From positions 434,001-498,000 of the forward strand of contig PPXM03000004.1 in NCBI GenBank assembly GCA_003707065.3: a DNA stretch of 64,000 nucleotides. The letters run 5' to 3'. Origin of the DNA: Trigonopsis variabilis. Its lineage: Eukaryota; Ascomycota; Trigonopsidomycetes; Trigonopsidales; Trigonopsidaceae. A program made the translations under genes and the position numbers. A model generated the notes under the pieces. It made no database searches. It was not told the DNA's origin and worked only from the letters and a program-made list of their open reading frames with translations. Positions 51,764 to 62,655 of the stretch are shown piece by piece (the stretch's first letter is position 1; each line of letters opens with the position of its first letter).

Positions 51764-52185
51764 TCAAGAAGAAAGAGTTAGATCAGCCATGGTATTGCAT
51801 ACAAAGGTGCCATCAGGACAAGCCTGCCTAAGGACGATGAGTACCCGGACAAGACCAATCATGGTAAGAAAGCTTGCAATTCCTACCGGTACGACCGCGT
51901 AAACGGCAATGTGGGTAACATTCACCTTGCGTCGTTTCTTTTGTAGCGAGATATTGGACGTAATGAAATTCTGGATAGCATAGCAGACGGTCAACACACA
52001 AGCAATCATGATCCAGCCTAAAAGAAAATAATCCTCTCCGTAGCAGATAACGTTAATAATCAAATGGGTCATGATAACATTAAGGAGAACCGTGGCCAAG
52101 ACTCTGAATACTGTGGCAGGACCAGAATAAGTAGCAATCCTAACTCGTTAAAATGGCTCTCCCTTATATATTACCATCTCAGCAT
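51764..52185 (-). CDS. Unrecognised small polytopic membrane protein
   Basis: I do not recognise this gene. The exons, complement 52175-52185 and 51764-52139, joined across a 35-nt intron (donor GTAATA, branch TTTAAC, acceptor GTTAG), give 128 residues. At least three hydrophobic segments are visible: NVIMTHLIINVICY, FLLGWIMIACVLTVCY, and AVYAVVPVGIASFLTMIGLV. A basic loop QKKRRKVN separates the second and third. Cysteines occur near the C terminus. Alternatively TATATAAG inside the proposed intron is the TATA box and translation starts at ATG 52072 (about 90 residues). Topology or transporter/scaffold roles cannot be inferred. Confidence 0.6.
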
Positions 52186-52868
52186 TAACCCATCTACAAC
52201 TGAATAAGCTAAATATCCGCTCACAATACACTATAAAGTCAGACCAATTCCACGAACGCTCATAAAGAGCATACCCAGAGTGCGGATAGTAGGAATTCAC
52301 TAGACCTGACAGCCAGGGAATGCCCTTGACTTTTCAACTCCCATGCCGTATATAAACACTGACAGAACCCTATGATTGTTGGAACAAGCGCCAAATCCTG
52401 ATAGTTTAGTAAGCTCCAGATCTCAGCTCACCCTACATAGCCTCAAGGCAATTCTAGTTCGTGGATGAACAAGTCGCAGCCCCGGAAACGCCGGTTCCGG
52501 CATCTGCTTTGGCTACTCCTATGTATGCAAATCTCGCCGCTCAGATAGAGTGATCCCGCGGTAGCGTGTCCTACGAACATCGTCGTCACCTACGTCCCGT
52601 ACGACACGTTTGGCAAAAGCCAGCCGTCGGTTAATTCTCCTCATTTCTCGGCAATTTCATCGATATATCAATGGCAAAAATGGAGATAAACTGTAAAGTG
52701 GTAATATAATGCATTTTAAACTACGAAGAGCCACCTTATTCTCATTGGGAGCCTGCAAGGTATTCGTGCTGATCTCCTGAGAGCGTAGAGTCCCTTTGAG
52801 TCATAACCTATTTAATAATCGATTCAACTTAGTCACTTCAAATTGAAAAAGAGTAGCTATGTACAAAT
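52186..52868. other. Intergenic region downstream of HEM12
   Basis: No gene was confirmed in 683 bases. A 27-codon frame at 52465-52548 encodes a basic then hydrophobic peptide (MNKSQPRKRRFRHLLWLLL) but has no support as a gene. GCCGG-TT-CCGGC within it is a short inverted repeat. Confidence 0.4.
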
Positions 52869-54140
52869 TTAGGCGCTCCCGATTCGATGGCATTCTTGAA
52901 GGAAGAATCGAATCTGCTCTGGATCCATGAATGGATGAGTTCCATGGCCAAAATTCACAATGTAATGTTGCTTACCACCTCCAAAGCCGTCGATCATTTC
53001 TTTGGTTTTTCTGGTTATAATCTCTCTGGAACCATACATTACCCCAGGATCGAGGTTACCTTGTAAAATTGCTCTTGATTTGACTAAATCAACCGCATAT
53101 GAAGGATCGACTGTCCAATCTAAAGAGATAACATCATACTTGAGATTTGCGAGCCAATCAATGGCATACCATGAGCCTTTGGCAAAGACTGTCATAGGAA
53201 CAGGGTCGTAGCCTAAATCTGCTAACCTTTTAGGGACTTGAATTGAGATATCTTCAAGATAGGGTAGAGCAAATTCTTGGAACTCATGAGGCCCCAATTC
53301 TCCTCCCCATGACTCGAAGACCTGAAGCATCTGCGCTCCTGCCACCACTTGCTGCGCTAAAAACTCAATTGCAACGCTTGTGATTCGCCTCAAAAGTTCC
53401 TTGGATGCGTCTGGATATTTATATAGCCATTGTTTGGCGTATCTAAACATCTTCGTCCCTCCTCCTTCAATCATGTACACCATCAACGTCCAGGGAGCCC
53501 CACAAAACCCAAGCAAAGGTACTCTTCCTTGAAGCTTTTCCCTGGTTCTAGTAATCGCTTTAAATGCCCATTCCAGCTCCTTTAAGACATCAGGATGAGG
53601 ATTCAACTTTGTCCTGAGATCTTCTGGTTCTCTAAGTGGATCATCAAACTGAGGGCCCACCTTATCTACCATTCTGACTGACATTCCCATAGCCTGCGGT
53701 ATCACCAGTATATCAGAGAAAATGATGGCTGCGTCTAATAGGCCATCGAAATGATCCAGAGGCTGGATTGTGATCTCTGAAGCTATCTCAGCATCACGAC
53801 AGCATTCGAAAAAATCTCTTGAGCCCTTAACTCTATGATATTCTTCACCGTTAGCAACGGAGGCCGACAAAAGGCTACCATCCTTTCCCGATCTCTCAAG
53901 CTCAAACTAAGCCAATCGAGTTTTATGGACCGGACATAACACTAGCTACTTACCCGGTAAATATCTGCCTGCTTGACGCTGAAATTAATAATTAGGTAGT
54001 AGCCTCGAACCCACCATGATCCAAATTGGAGGACGTTCAACTGTTTCACCTGTCGTCAGGGATCGTACTAGAATGCACAAACCTCTAGCAGCGCGAAGAA
54101 TCAGGTCATTCTTTAATGGTGGAAAGTTCGATCCTCGCAT
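52869..54140 (-). CDS. HEM12: Uroporphyrinogen decarboxylase (heme biosynthesis)
   Basis: This cytosolic enzyme converts uroporphyrinogen III to coproporphyrinogen III. Four exons (complement 54083-54140, 54015-54049, 53954-53978, 52869-53842) give 363 residues, against 362 in budding yeast. The introns are 33, 36 and 111 nt. The joined N terminus reads [22 protein letters not shown], then [13 protein letters not shown], including the invariant [10 protein letters not shown] element of the active site; exon 3 is only 25 nt. The UROD signature [16 protein letters not shown] is present. The 111-nt intron is the longest in the window but ends in a perfect GCTAAC branch eight bases before its acceptor. 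Confidence 0.96.
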
Positions 54141-54565
54141 ATCAATTGCTGTCGACGTCAGAAAGGCAAGCTAGAAGAATGCTACGTTCTCTCTGAGGTG
54201 TTACGCTGTATCGAGGGTGTCGATATCCAGTTTATCTTGCTAGCATCCACGGTGTGAAGTAATGTATATATTCATAATGATTTAGCATTTGGCAGCGCTG
54301 TTGGTACAATACAAGCTCACTCTATTCTGTGTGTAAAACTTGGTCGTATTTATATAGGAGGCAGCGTGTACGATTTTCTCGGAGTTATGCGATTCAATAT
54401 TGGTCTTTAGCTCATAGAAAAATTGTAAAACTGAAGAAAGAGAGGTGGGCTAGACATTCATTGGTGGTGGCTTGGATTTTGATTTCCTTTCTGCATGTGC
54501 GATTGGTCTTGTCCCTAAACTACTGTGGCGGTCTTTTCTGACGCTTTAGCAGTAGCGGTAGTAGC
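54141..54565. promoter_or_regulatory. HEM12 upstream region
   Basis: The promoter of HEM12 lies here, on the minus strand. A 70-codon plus-strand frame (54329-54541) lacks an ATG and homology, so I call no gene. Confidence 0.45.
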
Positions 54566-54814
54566 GTCTGTGTTACGAATCAGTCGTAACGGTTCCAGCT
54601 GACCAGCCAGCTTCCAAGGAGGCACTACGATTGGAGATCAGGTCATTCTTTAGAAATCAGACCATTAATTGGATAGTAATCATTAATCAGGCCACTTTGA
54701 ATATGACCTGATCCATTATCGTGTCTATATAAGCGAGTGTACTTAGACTAGTAAGACAAGTTTCTTTTGAATTACTCCGCTGGTAGCAACCGCTGTAGAG
54801 ATTGTTACAGTCTG
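54566..54814. mobile_element. Solo LTR of an LTR retrotransposon with 5-bp target duplication
   Basis: A 239-bp unit at 54571-54809 starts TGTTAC and ends GTTACA, the TG...CA ends of LTRs. It is flanked on both sides by the same five bases, GTCTG (54566-54570 and 54810-54814). Inside, TATATAAGC at about 54726 looks like the promoter of the R region. An inverted repeat ATCAGGTCAT/ATGACCTGAT lies upstream of it. No internal coding region is present, so this is a solo LTR left by recombination between the two LTRs of a former element. Intact target duplications suggest a fairly recent event. Superfamily (Ty1/copia or Ty3) cannot be decided from an LTR alone. Confidence 0.8.
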
Positions 54815-54869
54815 CAATATACCTGCATCACCCTGCATAGTAAGCTCAACAGTAGAAATAATAAACACA

Positions 54870-56057
54870 TTATTGGCTGAATTTGGAAGGATTTTTCCTC
54901 AAGGAAGATGTAGAATAATAGTCAACAGCCGAGGTGACAGGCAGTTCAGGAAGGGCACTGTTAACCTCCTCAGCGACCTCAGAACCAAAGGATACAAGTC
55001 GAGCTTTTCCGAATTCAGAATTATCAACAGATGCAAGGATAATAGAGGCACCATAACAGAGAGAAATGACATTTCCTGGACATTTATGCGCGTTCAAGAA
55101 AGTAAAGGACCTTGTAGAATGGTTGAAAGAAAACTCAAAAATATAGGGACTCCTGCATATTAGCCAAGAAGGAAAGCTTCTACTCACTTATCAAAAACAA
55201 GAGAGAGGTTACCATTTTGAGAAATCAGTAACTGCGAAACATCAATCTCTCCAGACCGAAGTTCACCTTCAGGTCTAGATAGATCGAGTAGGTCGATTTT
55301 TTGCAACAGCTGCCCCGTAGTCCAATCGAAGACAAACAGCCAGTCATCACCACCTGCCGATGCAACAATGTACGGATCAAGAGGAGAAACAGCCAATTTG
55401 GAAACATACTGCCGGTGACCCCATAGAAAGCGCTCAATCACATAGCCTTGAGGGATCCGACTTACTCTGATATGTTCATCTCGGTCGGCTGAGATGACAT
55501 ACTTGAACTCGTCACACTCGACCACTGCAAGATCAGTCAACATGGACACATGGCCTAAAACGGGTTCCAGTTTCGTGTAATCATATAAAAACCCTGAATC
55601 CTTTTCCCGAGTAGCTGGAATAATGTACACGTCCCCGAACTTGTCGCCGATCACAAGCGAACGCCCTGATTTCGTCATTTTGATTGACGACGGTCTTTTT
55701 GGCATGAATCTCTGTATTAGCAGTCAAACTTAATAGCTATGTGGCCTACCCAATCTTAATGATCTCCAAATCCGACGACAGAACGAATACCGCCTTCCCT
55801 TCATCCACAGAGAAAATTATGTATATATCAGTCACTAATAGCGTCCTTATTAATGACTTTTCATTTAAAAATTCATTAGGAATATGCAATTCTTCGCTAC
55901 CGCCCGCCTTTGGCAAGATCTCAGTCGCTTCTTTTATCAGATTCAATGTCTTTAATAATCTCCCATCAATGATATCGAAAATTTGAAGAGTATTTTTGGT
56001 TGCAATCACTAAAACTTTATCATTCGAGCCAACTTCTTGGCTTTGATATTGAGCCAT
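54870..56057 (-). CDS. TRM82: tRNA m7G46 methyltransferase non-catalytic subunit Trm82 (WDR4)
   Basis: Trm82 is the WD40 scaffold that stabilises the methylase Trm8, which modifies G46 of many tRNAs. Three exons (complement 55750-56057, 55188-55709, 54870-55152) are joined across 40- and 35-nt introns with GCTAAT branches for 370 residues. The diagnostic block is ISADRDEHIRVSRIPQG, followed by GHRQYVSKLAVSP and SAGGDDWLFVFDW; RPSSIKMTKSGRSLVIGDKFGD is the preceding blade. The C terminus is somewhat shorter than in budding yeast. The stop codon is only 60 bases from the solo LTR, so the transcript's 3' end probably lies in or beside it. Confidence 0.9.
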
Positions 56058-56612
56058 ATTGAATAGCAGAAATGATTCGGCTAGTCAAGCTATATCTTGT
56101 CCACCTTCGTAAAAAAGGCTTCTTTCACTATCAAGCCGAGAGATGAGTGAATTATTTCAATGTCAGTAGACCCAAAAACAACTGAAGTGCTGGATATTTT
56201 TCGTAGCAGAAACCAAAAGCAAAGTAACGTAACGCTTGATTTTTTTCTCCCAATGTACTTACTGCACGATCAACGGCTCAAAAAAGGAGCAGAGATGATA
56301 TCAGTCCCATTCGAGAACCAATGTCGTAATTAAACTCATAATAACAACAGCAGCTTGTCAAAGCTTCCTGAATTAAGTTTTCATGCTGTTACTCTACACT
56401 AAAACAACGCCTCCAGATTATTACATATCCTCGCTAATCAGTCTCCACATTTATCATTTCTACTTGACGATAATCGGAAATGAACATTTTATTTATCATG
56501 ACTGAGTTCTTCTGTTGAGAATGAATTGAAAACTTAGATATTACTGTAGTTGGGAGGTAATAGCTAGTATTGTGTAGCGGTTCAAAAAATTTCAGCATCT
56601 TGAATCGCCAAA
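56058..56612. promoter_or_regulatory. Divergent TRM82-UTP23 promoter region
   Basis: This 555-base stretch carries two opposed promoters. I see no gene or striking motif. Confidence 0.4.
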
Positions 56613-57392
56613 ATGAGGCAGAAGAGAGCAAAGAAGTATAGAAAGCAAATGGCTTTGTACCATATGACTTTCGGTTTCCGAGAACCGTATCAAGTTATAG
56701 TGGATTCGCAGGCGATTCGAGATATGGTATCTCAAAAGAGCGACGTTGTCCGTGTTCTCGAGCGGACCCTCCAGGATAATATCAAGGTTATGATCACCCA
56801 GTGCTCGATGCAAAAACTATACGACTTAAAGAGAGATGGAAAGGCTGAAGTTGACCTTGCGAAGGCCTTTGAGCGACGGCGATGTAACCATTTCGACAAT
56901 CCCTTGAGCGAGCGCGAGTGTATTAACAGTGTTGTGAATGTCAATGGGCACAATAAACATCGGTATTGCGTGTTTACTCAGGATTCTTCCCTTCGTGCAG
57001 ATCTACGATTAGTACCTGGTGTTCCATTGATTTATATGTATCGCAGCGTGGTGATGCTCGAGCCAGAGTCTCCTGCGAGTGAACAAGCTCGACTACAGCT
57101 AGAAAAGAGTAAACTGTCATCGGGACTAAATGACGCTAGGGCGGGACTGAAAGAGGACAAGGAGGGTGAAATTATCGGATCAGCCCAATCTAGATTGAAA
57201 CGCAAACGAGGTGCACGGGGTCCAAACCCTCTTAGCGTCAAAAAAAAGGCACCCAAACTTCCTCCTCACTCGAAAGATGTTCAAGAATCTGAAGCCAGAC
57301 CTAAGAAGCGAGTGCGGAAGCATAAGAAGCATCGTCCACCCGATGAAAATAGTGAAAAAAACTCAGAGACAACCAAACCTTATGATGAATAA
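56613..57392 (+). CDS. UTP23: Small-subunit processome PIN-domain protein Utp23
   Basis: Utp23 helps release the snR30 H/ACA snoRNP during early 18S processing. The 259-residue protein starts MRQKRAKKYRKQMALYH and has a PIN-like domain to about residue 155. It contains VFTQDSSLRADLRLVPGVPLIYM followed by RSVVMLEPES, the segment that separates Utp23 from its relative Fcf1. Candidate zinc ligands C91, H93, C103 and C119 lie in the RRCNHFD...HRYCVFTQD part. The C-terminal 90 residues are Lys/Arg-rich and disordered. It is a single exon, convergent with AMS1 at 83 bases. Confidence 0.93.
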   Translation: MRQKRAKKYRKQMALYHMTFGFREPYQVIVDSQAIRDMVSQKSDVVRVLERTLQDNIKVMITQCSMQKLYDLKRDGKAEVDLAKAFERRRCNHFDNPLSERECINSVVNVNGHNKHRYCVFTQDSSLRADLRLVPGVPLIYMYRSVVMLEPESPASEQARLQLEKSKLSSGLNDARAGLKEDKEGEIIGSAQSRLKRKRGARGPNPLSVKKKAPKLPPHSKDVQESEARPKKRVRKHKKHRPPDENSEKNSETTKPYDE

Positions 57393-57475
57393 TCTTTTAC
57401 CCAATAAAGCTGTCGGGCGATACTGTGAGATGAACATAGCAACGCATTTGTACACTAGAATATCAATACAAGGTA

Positions 57476-60400
57476 TTAAAATACCAAACGTATCGAATAA
57501 ATCTCGAACGGTCTGAGAGCTATGTCGATCTCGGCTCCAGAGGATACCGTTCTCACTTCAAGTTGTTGAACATCATCTTCTAAGAGATTTACCTCATGCG
57601 CAGACTTAACTGAGAGCCCAACTTTGAGAGTTCCTCTTCCTTTACCTCCTAAGCTTTCATAAAATCGAAGAATAACGCTCGTACAGGGATATTCGGGAAA
57701 GTACCCCAGATTTATGCCTTGATCATCTTCACCACGTTTGATATTGCTCAAAACGATATTCCCGTAAATGCTTTCCCATTTGAATAGCTGCAAGGCCTTT
57801 TGCCATAAACCACCATCTTTACCGTTGCCTTGTCTTACTGGGCTGTTGAAATCATGGGCAGCCTTGACTGTCTCCATACCTAATGGCCCTTCATGAGGAA
57901 AAATTGCATATTTGAACGTGTGCTTGCCCATATCGGCGTGTCCATCAGGAGCCTTGGGAGATCTAAGAAGACTTAACAACATCTTATTACCATAGGTCGC
58001 GAAGCCATATTTGCAGTCATTCAAGATAGAGACGCCGAAATTTTGCTCGCTCAAGTCGGCAAACTTGTGCTGACACACCTCAAACTTGGCAGCTTCCCAA
58101 GTTGTATTTGAATGGTTTGGTCGCTTTGTGATGCCAAACTGAGTCTCATAGCTGGCACTTTCAGTCCTAATATCAACTGGAAACTCTACTTTCAAGAATT
58201 TATATGATTCATGCCAGTTTATCTCGCATCCAAATTCTAAGTATTTTCCAAGCGAAGTTCCAGAGACACTAGAGGAGAGAGATATAGTGGTAGTAATATG
58301 GCTCAGCTCACTGATTGCGAGAGAGACCTGTACGGAGACTCTGAGAGGCCCGGTTTCAACCACTGTCGTAGTCGCCCGAGATATATCAAGATCACGTTGT
58401 GTAGGAACTGAGTAAACTTCGTAATCCCAAGCCTGGAAATATAAAGGTTTATCGTCTATTATAACAAGTCGATTTCCCACCTGCTCTTTGCCGAATACCT
58501 CACTATCTCTTTGACCTGTATATTTTAAGCGATGCACCTGACCTTTAATAATAGTAACGTCAAGTACGCCATTAGACATAGTCACTATATCTTCTTTCTC
58601 ATCATAAGAAACTTTTGCTGGAACGAAATTATCATCATTAATCTCGAGCTGATCTAAGTTGTTAAATGAAGTTTGCGTCGAGGCTAATATGAGCTGTCCG
58701 CGTTCCGATTTTTGTACCGCTGGTGATTTGCCTTTTGGGATCTCTAGAATGGCAGCTCTAGGCCATGAAAATGAATTAATAGCCACAGGCACTTTGTCCT
58801 CTTTTGAGTAATCAAGATCCAAAGCCTTCGCAGCCTCACGAAGCAAAGAAGACCCTGACGAAAGCACGTGATGATGTAACTTTCTGGCATCATCGTAGAC
58901 CATCTCAATAGAAGAACCAGGGAGGACATCATGGAATTGGTTCAAACAGACTATTTCCCATAAATCTTCCAGCTCTTTTAAGGGGTATTTATAGGAAGAG
59001 TTGAAAAGAGATGCCATAGTGGCTAGATATTCCACATCATGCAGCAGAATCTCACATTGCCTGTTGTGTTTCTTGACATCACTTTGGGTAGTATAAGTAC
59101 CTCGATGGAATTCCAAGTAAAGTTCACCAACCCAAGTTACTAGTCGGTTTCCATTATCCGTAGACTTTTCAATAAGTTCAAATATCTCATCTACAGTCGG
59201 CCCCAACTTTATACTTGGCAAGAGTCCCACTGTATCAGATAATCCTCGACATCGGCGAAGCTTCTCCAACATTCCGAAAGTAGGACCTCCACCACCATCA
59301 CCTTTCCCATAGGCTAAAATTCCTACTTGAGAATCTCCCAGGTTTTTATGTTGTTTAAGAGATCTATTGACATCCCCAAGATTTGCATCCGCAGTGTAAG
59401 TGTTGTCTGGAGGCATGTGACATATGACTTGACTTCCATCCAAAGCAACCCAATTAAAAGTCGAATTAGGAAACGAATCGATATTATTCCAGCTCAACTT
59501 TTGAGTCAGGAAACGTGTCATCCCTGCTAAACGGCATATCTGGGGGATCTGACTGCTATAGCCGAATGTATCAGGCAGCCAAAATGTGGTAGATCTAGCT
59601 CCAAAATTCGATTGATAGAATCGCTGTCCAAGAAGAAATTGTCTAACCAGACTTTCACCGGAAGGCATGTTGGTATCATTTTCAACCCAAGATCCTCCTA
59701 TATAATTGAATCTTCCAGCCTTTACTGAATTTTTTATCTTCTCAAATAGACCAGGGTAGTCTTGTTTCAACCATTTATACTGCTGAGCTTGAGAACAAGT
59801 AAACTGATATTCAGGGTATCTACTGATCAGGTCCAATTGATTAGACCATGATCTTGCTGTTTTCCTTCTAGTTTCAGCATATGGCCAGAGCCAAGCAGTA
59901 TCAATGTGACAGTTTCCAACCCCATAGACAAAATCTCTAGTATCTTGAGTATAGACTTCTTCCGTGTCTATTTTATCTCCCAAGTACTCTTTAGCAATCC
60001 GCCGCCCTTTTGAGATTGAAGAAAGATTATTAGGATCAAATGCGTCAATTATCTGAGTAGCTACCATCAAAGCCTTGTGCTTCTGCCAACTGTCATCAGG
60101 GAATTCCCTTGCAGCATCAGCAATGACCCAGAAATCATAATAGAGTGCGCGAGCTTCTAGATTCGGTGCGACTAAATCAGCCAAATCCAATTTGAAATAG
60201 CGATTTGGATCTGGGGGTAGAATATCATCGCCAGCACCGTTCCCAAACATTCCATTGCAACTTGTCTCGATAAATATCATATGCCATTCACCATCATTCC
60301 AATCCTGAGGTATTACCCATTCGATTCGTTCGCCATTTCCTGTCAATCCTTGGAGAGGAAGCCCTTGTTCATCGTAGATCAATCCTTCATTATGGCAATC

Positions 60401-60819
60401 CCAGTGCAATTCAACTTGAGAAAGATCTTTCCATTCATTAGGGATCTTTATATGTACTTTAAACCAGTGTGTACTCTGGAGGATATCAGGTAAACACTCT
60501 AAACCTCAACTTACCCAGCTCGGTCCAAAAACGTTCCCTTTGCTCGTGTGAACAAACGTCCTGTTCACGATTTCCTTAAAATACGGCCGCTCTAGCCCAG
60601 GGACATTGTAAACTTGCAATGTAATATTCTCACTATCATCTGTAGTCCGATGATTGAGGACACTGACGTTAGCGAATTTAAGATCAATTGAGCATACCTC
60701 GTCAAGTTTACAGTATGGAACTGGCCATTAAGACTAATAAACTGGGCCAAGCGATCACGATAAAGCGATTCAACCTTCTTAGGCACAGGGACGTTGTTAT
60801 ATCTCGGGTATGATGACAT
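57476..60819 (-). CDS. AMS1: Class II alpha-mannosidase Ams1 (GH38)
   Basis: Ams1 trims free and N-linked mannosides and in yeasts reaches the vacuole through the Cvt/autophagy route. The exons are complement 60698-60819, 60515-60662 and 57476-60475, with 35- and 39-nt introns, for 1,089 residues (yeast 1,083). The GH38 core contains YGVGNCHIDTAWLWPYAETRR (short form: the NCHIDTAWLWP metal site) and the nucleophile aspartate in WVENDTNMPSGES. EIVCLNQFHDVLPGSSI holds another metal ligand. I chose ATG 60819 (MSSYPRYNN) over the in-frame 60933 because family proteins begin shortly before the ESLYRDRLAQF helix, and a CACGTGAC box at 60865-60872 would then lie in the promoter. Confidence 0.95.
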
Positions 60820-61759
60820 TGGGAGGTTGTCCTCGAGCCCACTGTGTAGGGATTGCAGGAAGACCACGTGACATCTATCTTGCTCTGTTAAAGATGCGCC
60901 AAATTCTGGCATTAATGGGTCTTGAGTAGGCATGCGTTGAGTCAAACATAGAAATAGTCTATGAATTTAATTCCGTACTATCCTTACATCTTCTATCACT
61001 ACTGTTCCTGATTATTTTGATCATATCGTAACAGATCTGAGATCTCTGTAGATACGATGTTCATTGTTCATAACTCTCTCATATTTTCACAGCTCACTGA
61101 AATCTGTATAAGATTAGCTCATTGAAGGATATGTAAGTTATCTGCTGATTAGTCTCAATGTCCCGAAAAATAATAGACAATTGATCTCATTTTCTCGCCA
61201 ATTGAGACCAAGAAAACGATATTACATCCAAGGAGTTACTGAAACCTCAAATCCTCTACATAAATAAAAGCTTCGAGCCTATCCTCTAATTATCCAAATA
61301 ACGAAACTGACTAGCATCTTGGTTGTGCGTTAACGGTCCAACGCTTTAGCATCAAAAGTAATCACAATTCCCCAGAATATAAGTCGAATCTAAATATATT
61401 ATCCTGGAAGGCACGAAATGTTAAGATAGGGTACTTTAATTCCTTTCGGTGTCATTGAAAACCAGCCACTTTTTTCACAGGTGTAGTTCTGAAGGATTTT
61501 TAAAAAGCAAAATGCTAGTGTGACTTCAGACGCAAGATATTTTTACTCAATTCCAACGCGGGTATATAAGGCTCCTTCTTTCCTCTAGGAGATGCCTTCA
61601 GTTCAACTCTCTTCCTAATCTTGATTTCAGGAGGTATCTTTATGACCGACCATATGGTCGTTTCGTTGTCAAGGTTCTGCCAGACATATCCGGCTACTTA
61701 GCGACGCTCATCATCCACTCGACTTCCTATATAGCGTTACAGCTTACGTTCAACTGGAA
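60820..61759. promoter_or_regulatory. Divergent AMS1-TVP23 promoter region
   Basis: This stretch of about 940 bases has a CACGTGAC box (60865-60872), a TATATAAGG at 61563-61571, a branch-plus-acceptor look-alike (CCTAATCTTGATTTCAG ending at 61630) and a 14-bp palindrome CGACCATATGGTCG (61647-61660). A start-less open frame runs 61524-61787 but does not join TVP23 in frame. A 5' UTR intron of TVP23 is possible. Confidence 0.45.
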
Positions 61760-62540
61760 ATGGTGCGATAAAGATGGGAATGAAAGCTAATTTAAGGCCG
61801 ATGCCTCGTTAAAGATCTCATTATCAGATCACCCTGTTGCTCTGATATTCTTCCTGGGTTTTCGACTTTGTACAATGTCTTTCCTATTAATCGCTAACTT
61901 CAGCCGCCCTTTTAGTCTACTTGTTCGGCCTCATCTTTACGAAGAATTAGTAAGAACCATCTGGAACTTAGTTTGACAGCAGTATCTTGGTTTTTATAAT
62001 CGTCATTCTGCTGCTAGCTGCTGATTTCTGGAATACTAAGAATGTCGCTGGCCGACTATTGGTAGGTCTTCGATGGTGGAATGAAAGTTCCCCGACTGGA
62101 GAGACGACCTGGATTTTTGAAAGCGCAGACGTATGTGGCAAGCCATAAGTGAATTATTGACAATAGCCCGAGCGTGAAATAAACGCAACAGATTCGAGGT
62201 TCTTTTGGCTTCTGCTCTACACTACTCCAGGATTCTGGGGCCTTTTAGCTTTATTAGCAGTCTTAAAGTTTCAATTTATCTGGGTAAGTGAAATATGATT
62301 TGATCAAGCTCGTGCTAACATACTCTAGCTGTCTTTAGTTGGTAAGTGAAATGGGCGTATTTTGTTTAACTCTGAGTTATCGCCGTTACTCTCTCCGTGA
62401 TCAACGCGTTGGCTTTTACTCGATGTGATAAATTCGCAAAGGCAAACGGCATTGCTTCTAGTGTGATGGGCTCATCATTCGCGTCTAGCGTTTTGTCTGG
62501 CGTTCGAAATCAACTTTTCGGTCGTTTTTTCTCAAGCTAG
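61760..62540 (+). CDS. TVP23: Golgi membrane protein Tvp23 (FAM18), seven exons
   Basis: The exons are 61760-61762, 61797-61869, 61904-61949, 61980-62130, 62167-62283, 62329-62341 and 62377-62540, giving 188 residues (yeast 199). The introns are 34, 34, 30, 36, 45 and 35 nt. The product has the FAM18 order: [76 protein letters not shown] and [14 protein letters not shown], with four membrane spans. Tvp23 is a late-Golgi/trans-Golgi protein linked to vesicle traffic with Yip-family proteins. Exon 6 is a 13-nt micro-exon, and exon 1 as modelled is just the ATG. The first exon is the least certain; exons 2 to 7 are strongly supported by homology and phase. Confidence 0.88.
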
Positions 62541-62655
62541 GCCTACATATTCCAAGACCTTCTCACTATTAGTACCCTTGAACCATAACTTGTAAAACTA
62601 TATTTCGAGGCTATTGCCGAGCGGCCGATTATCTTAGACTACGGAATCTTCCAGT

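Noticed and set aside
52465-52548. 27-codon basic-hydrophobic micro-ORF
   Set aside because: It is signal-anchor-like but too short to distinguish from chance without transcript or conservation data.
54329-54541. 70-codon frame upstream of HEM12
   Set aside because: It begins with GTG, lacks an ATG and shows no recognisable features.
54636-54652. 16-base match between the solo LTR and HEM12 exon 1 (near 54103-54118)
   Set aside because: One such match is expected by chance in a 64-kb self-comparison, and the HEM12 copy is fixed by conserved codons.
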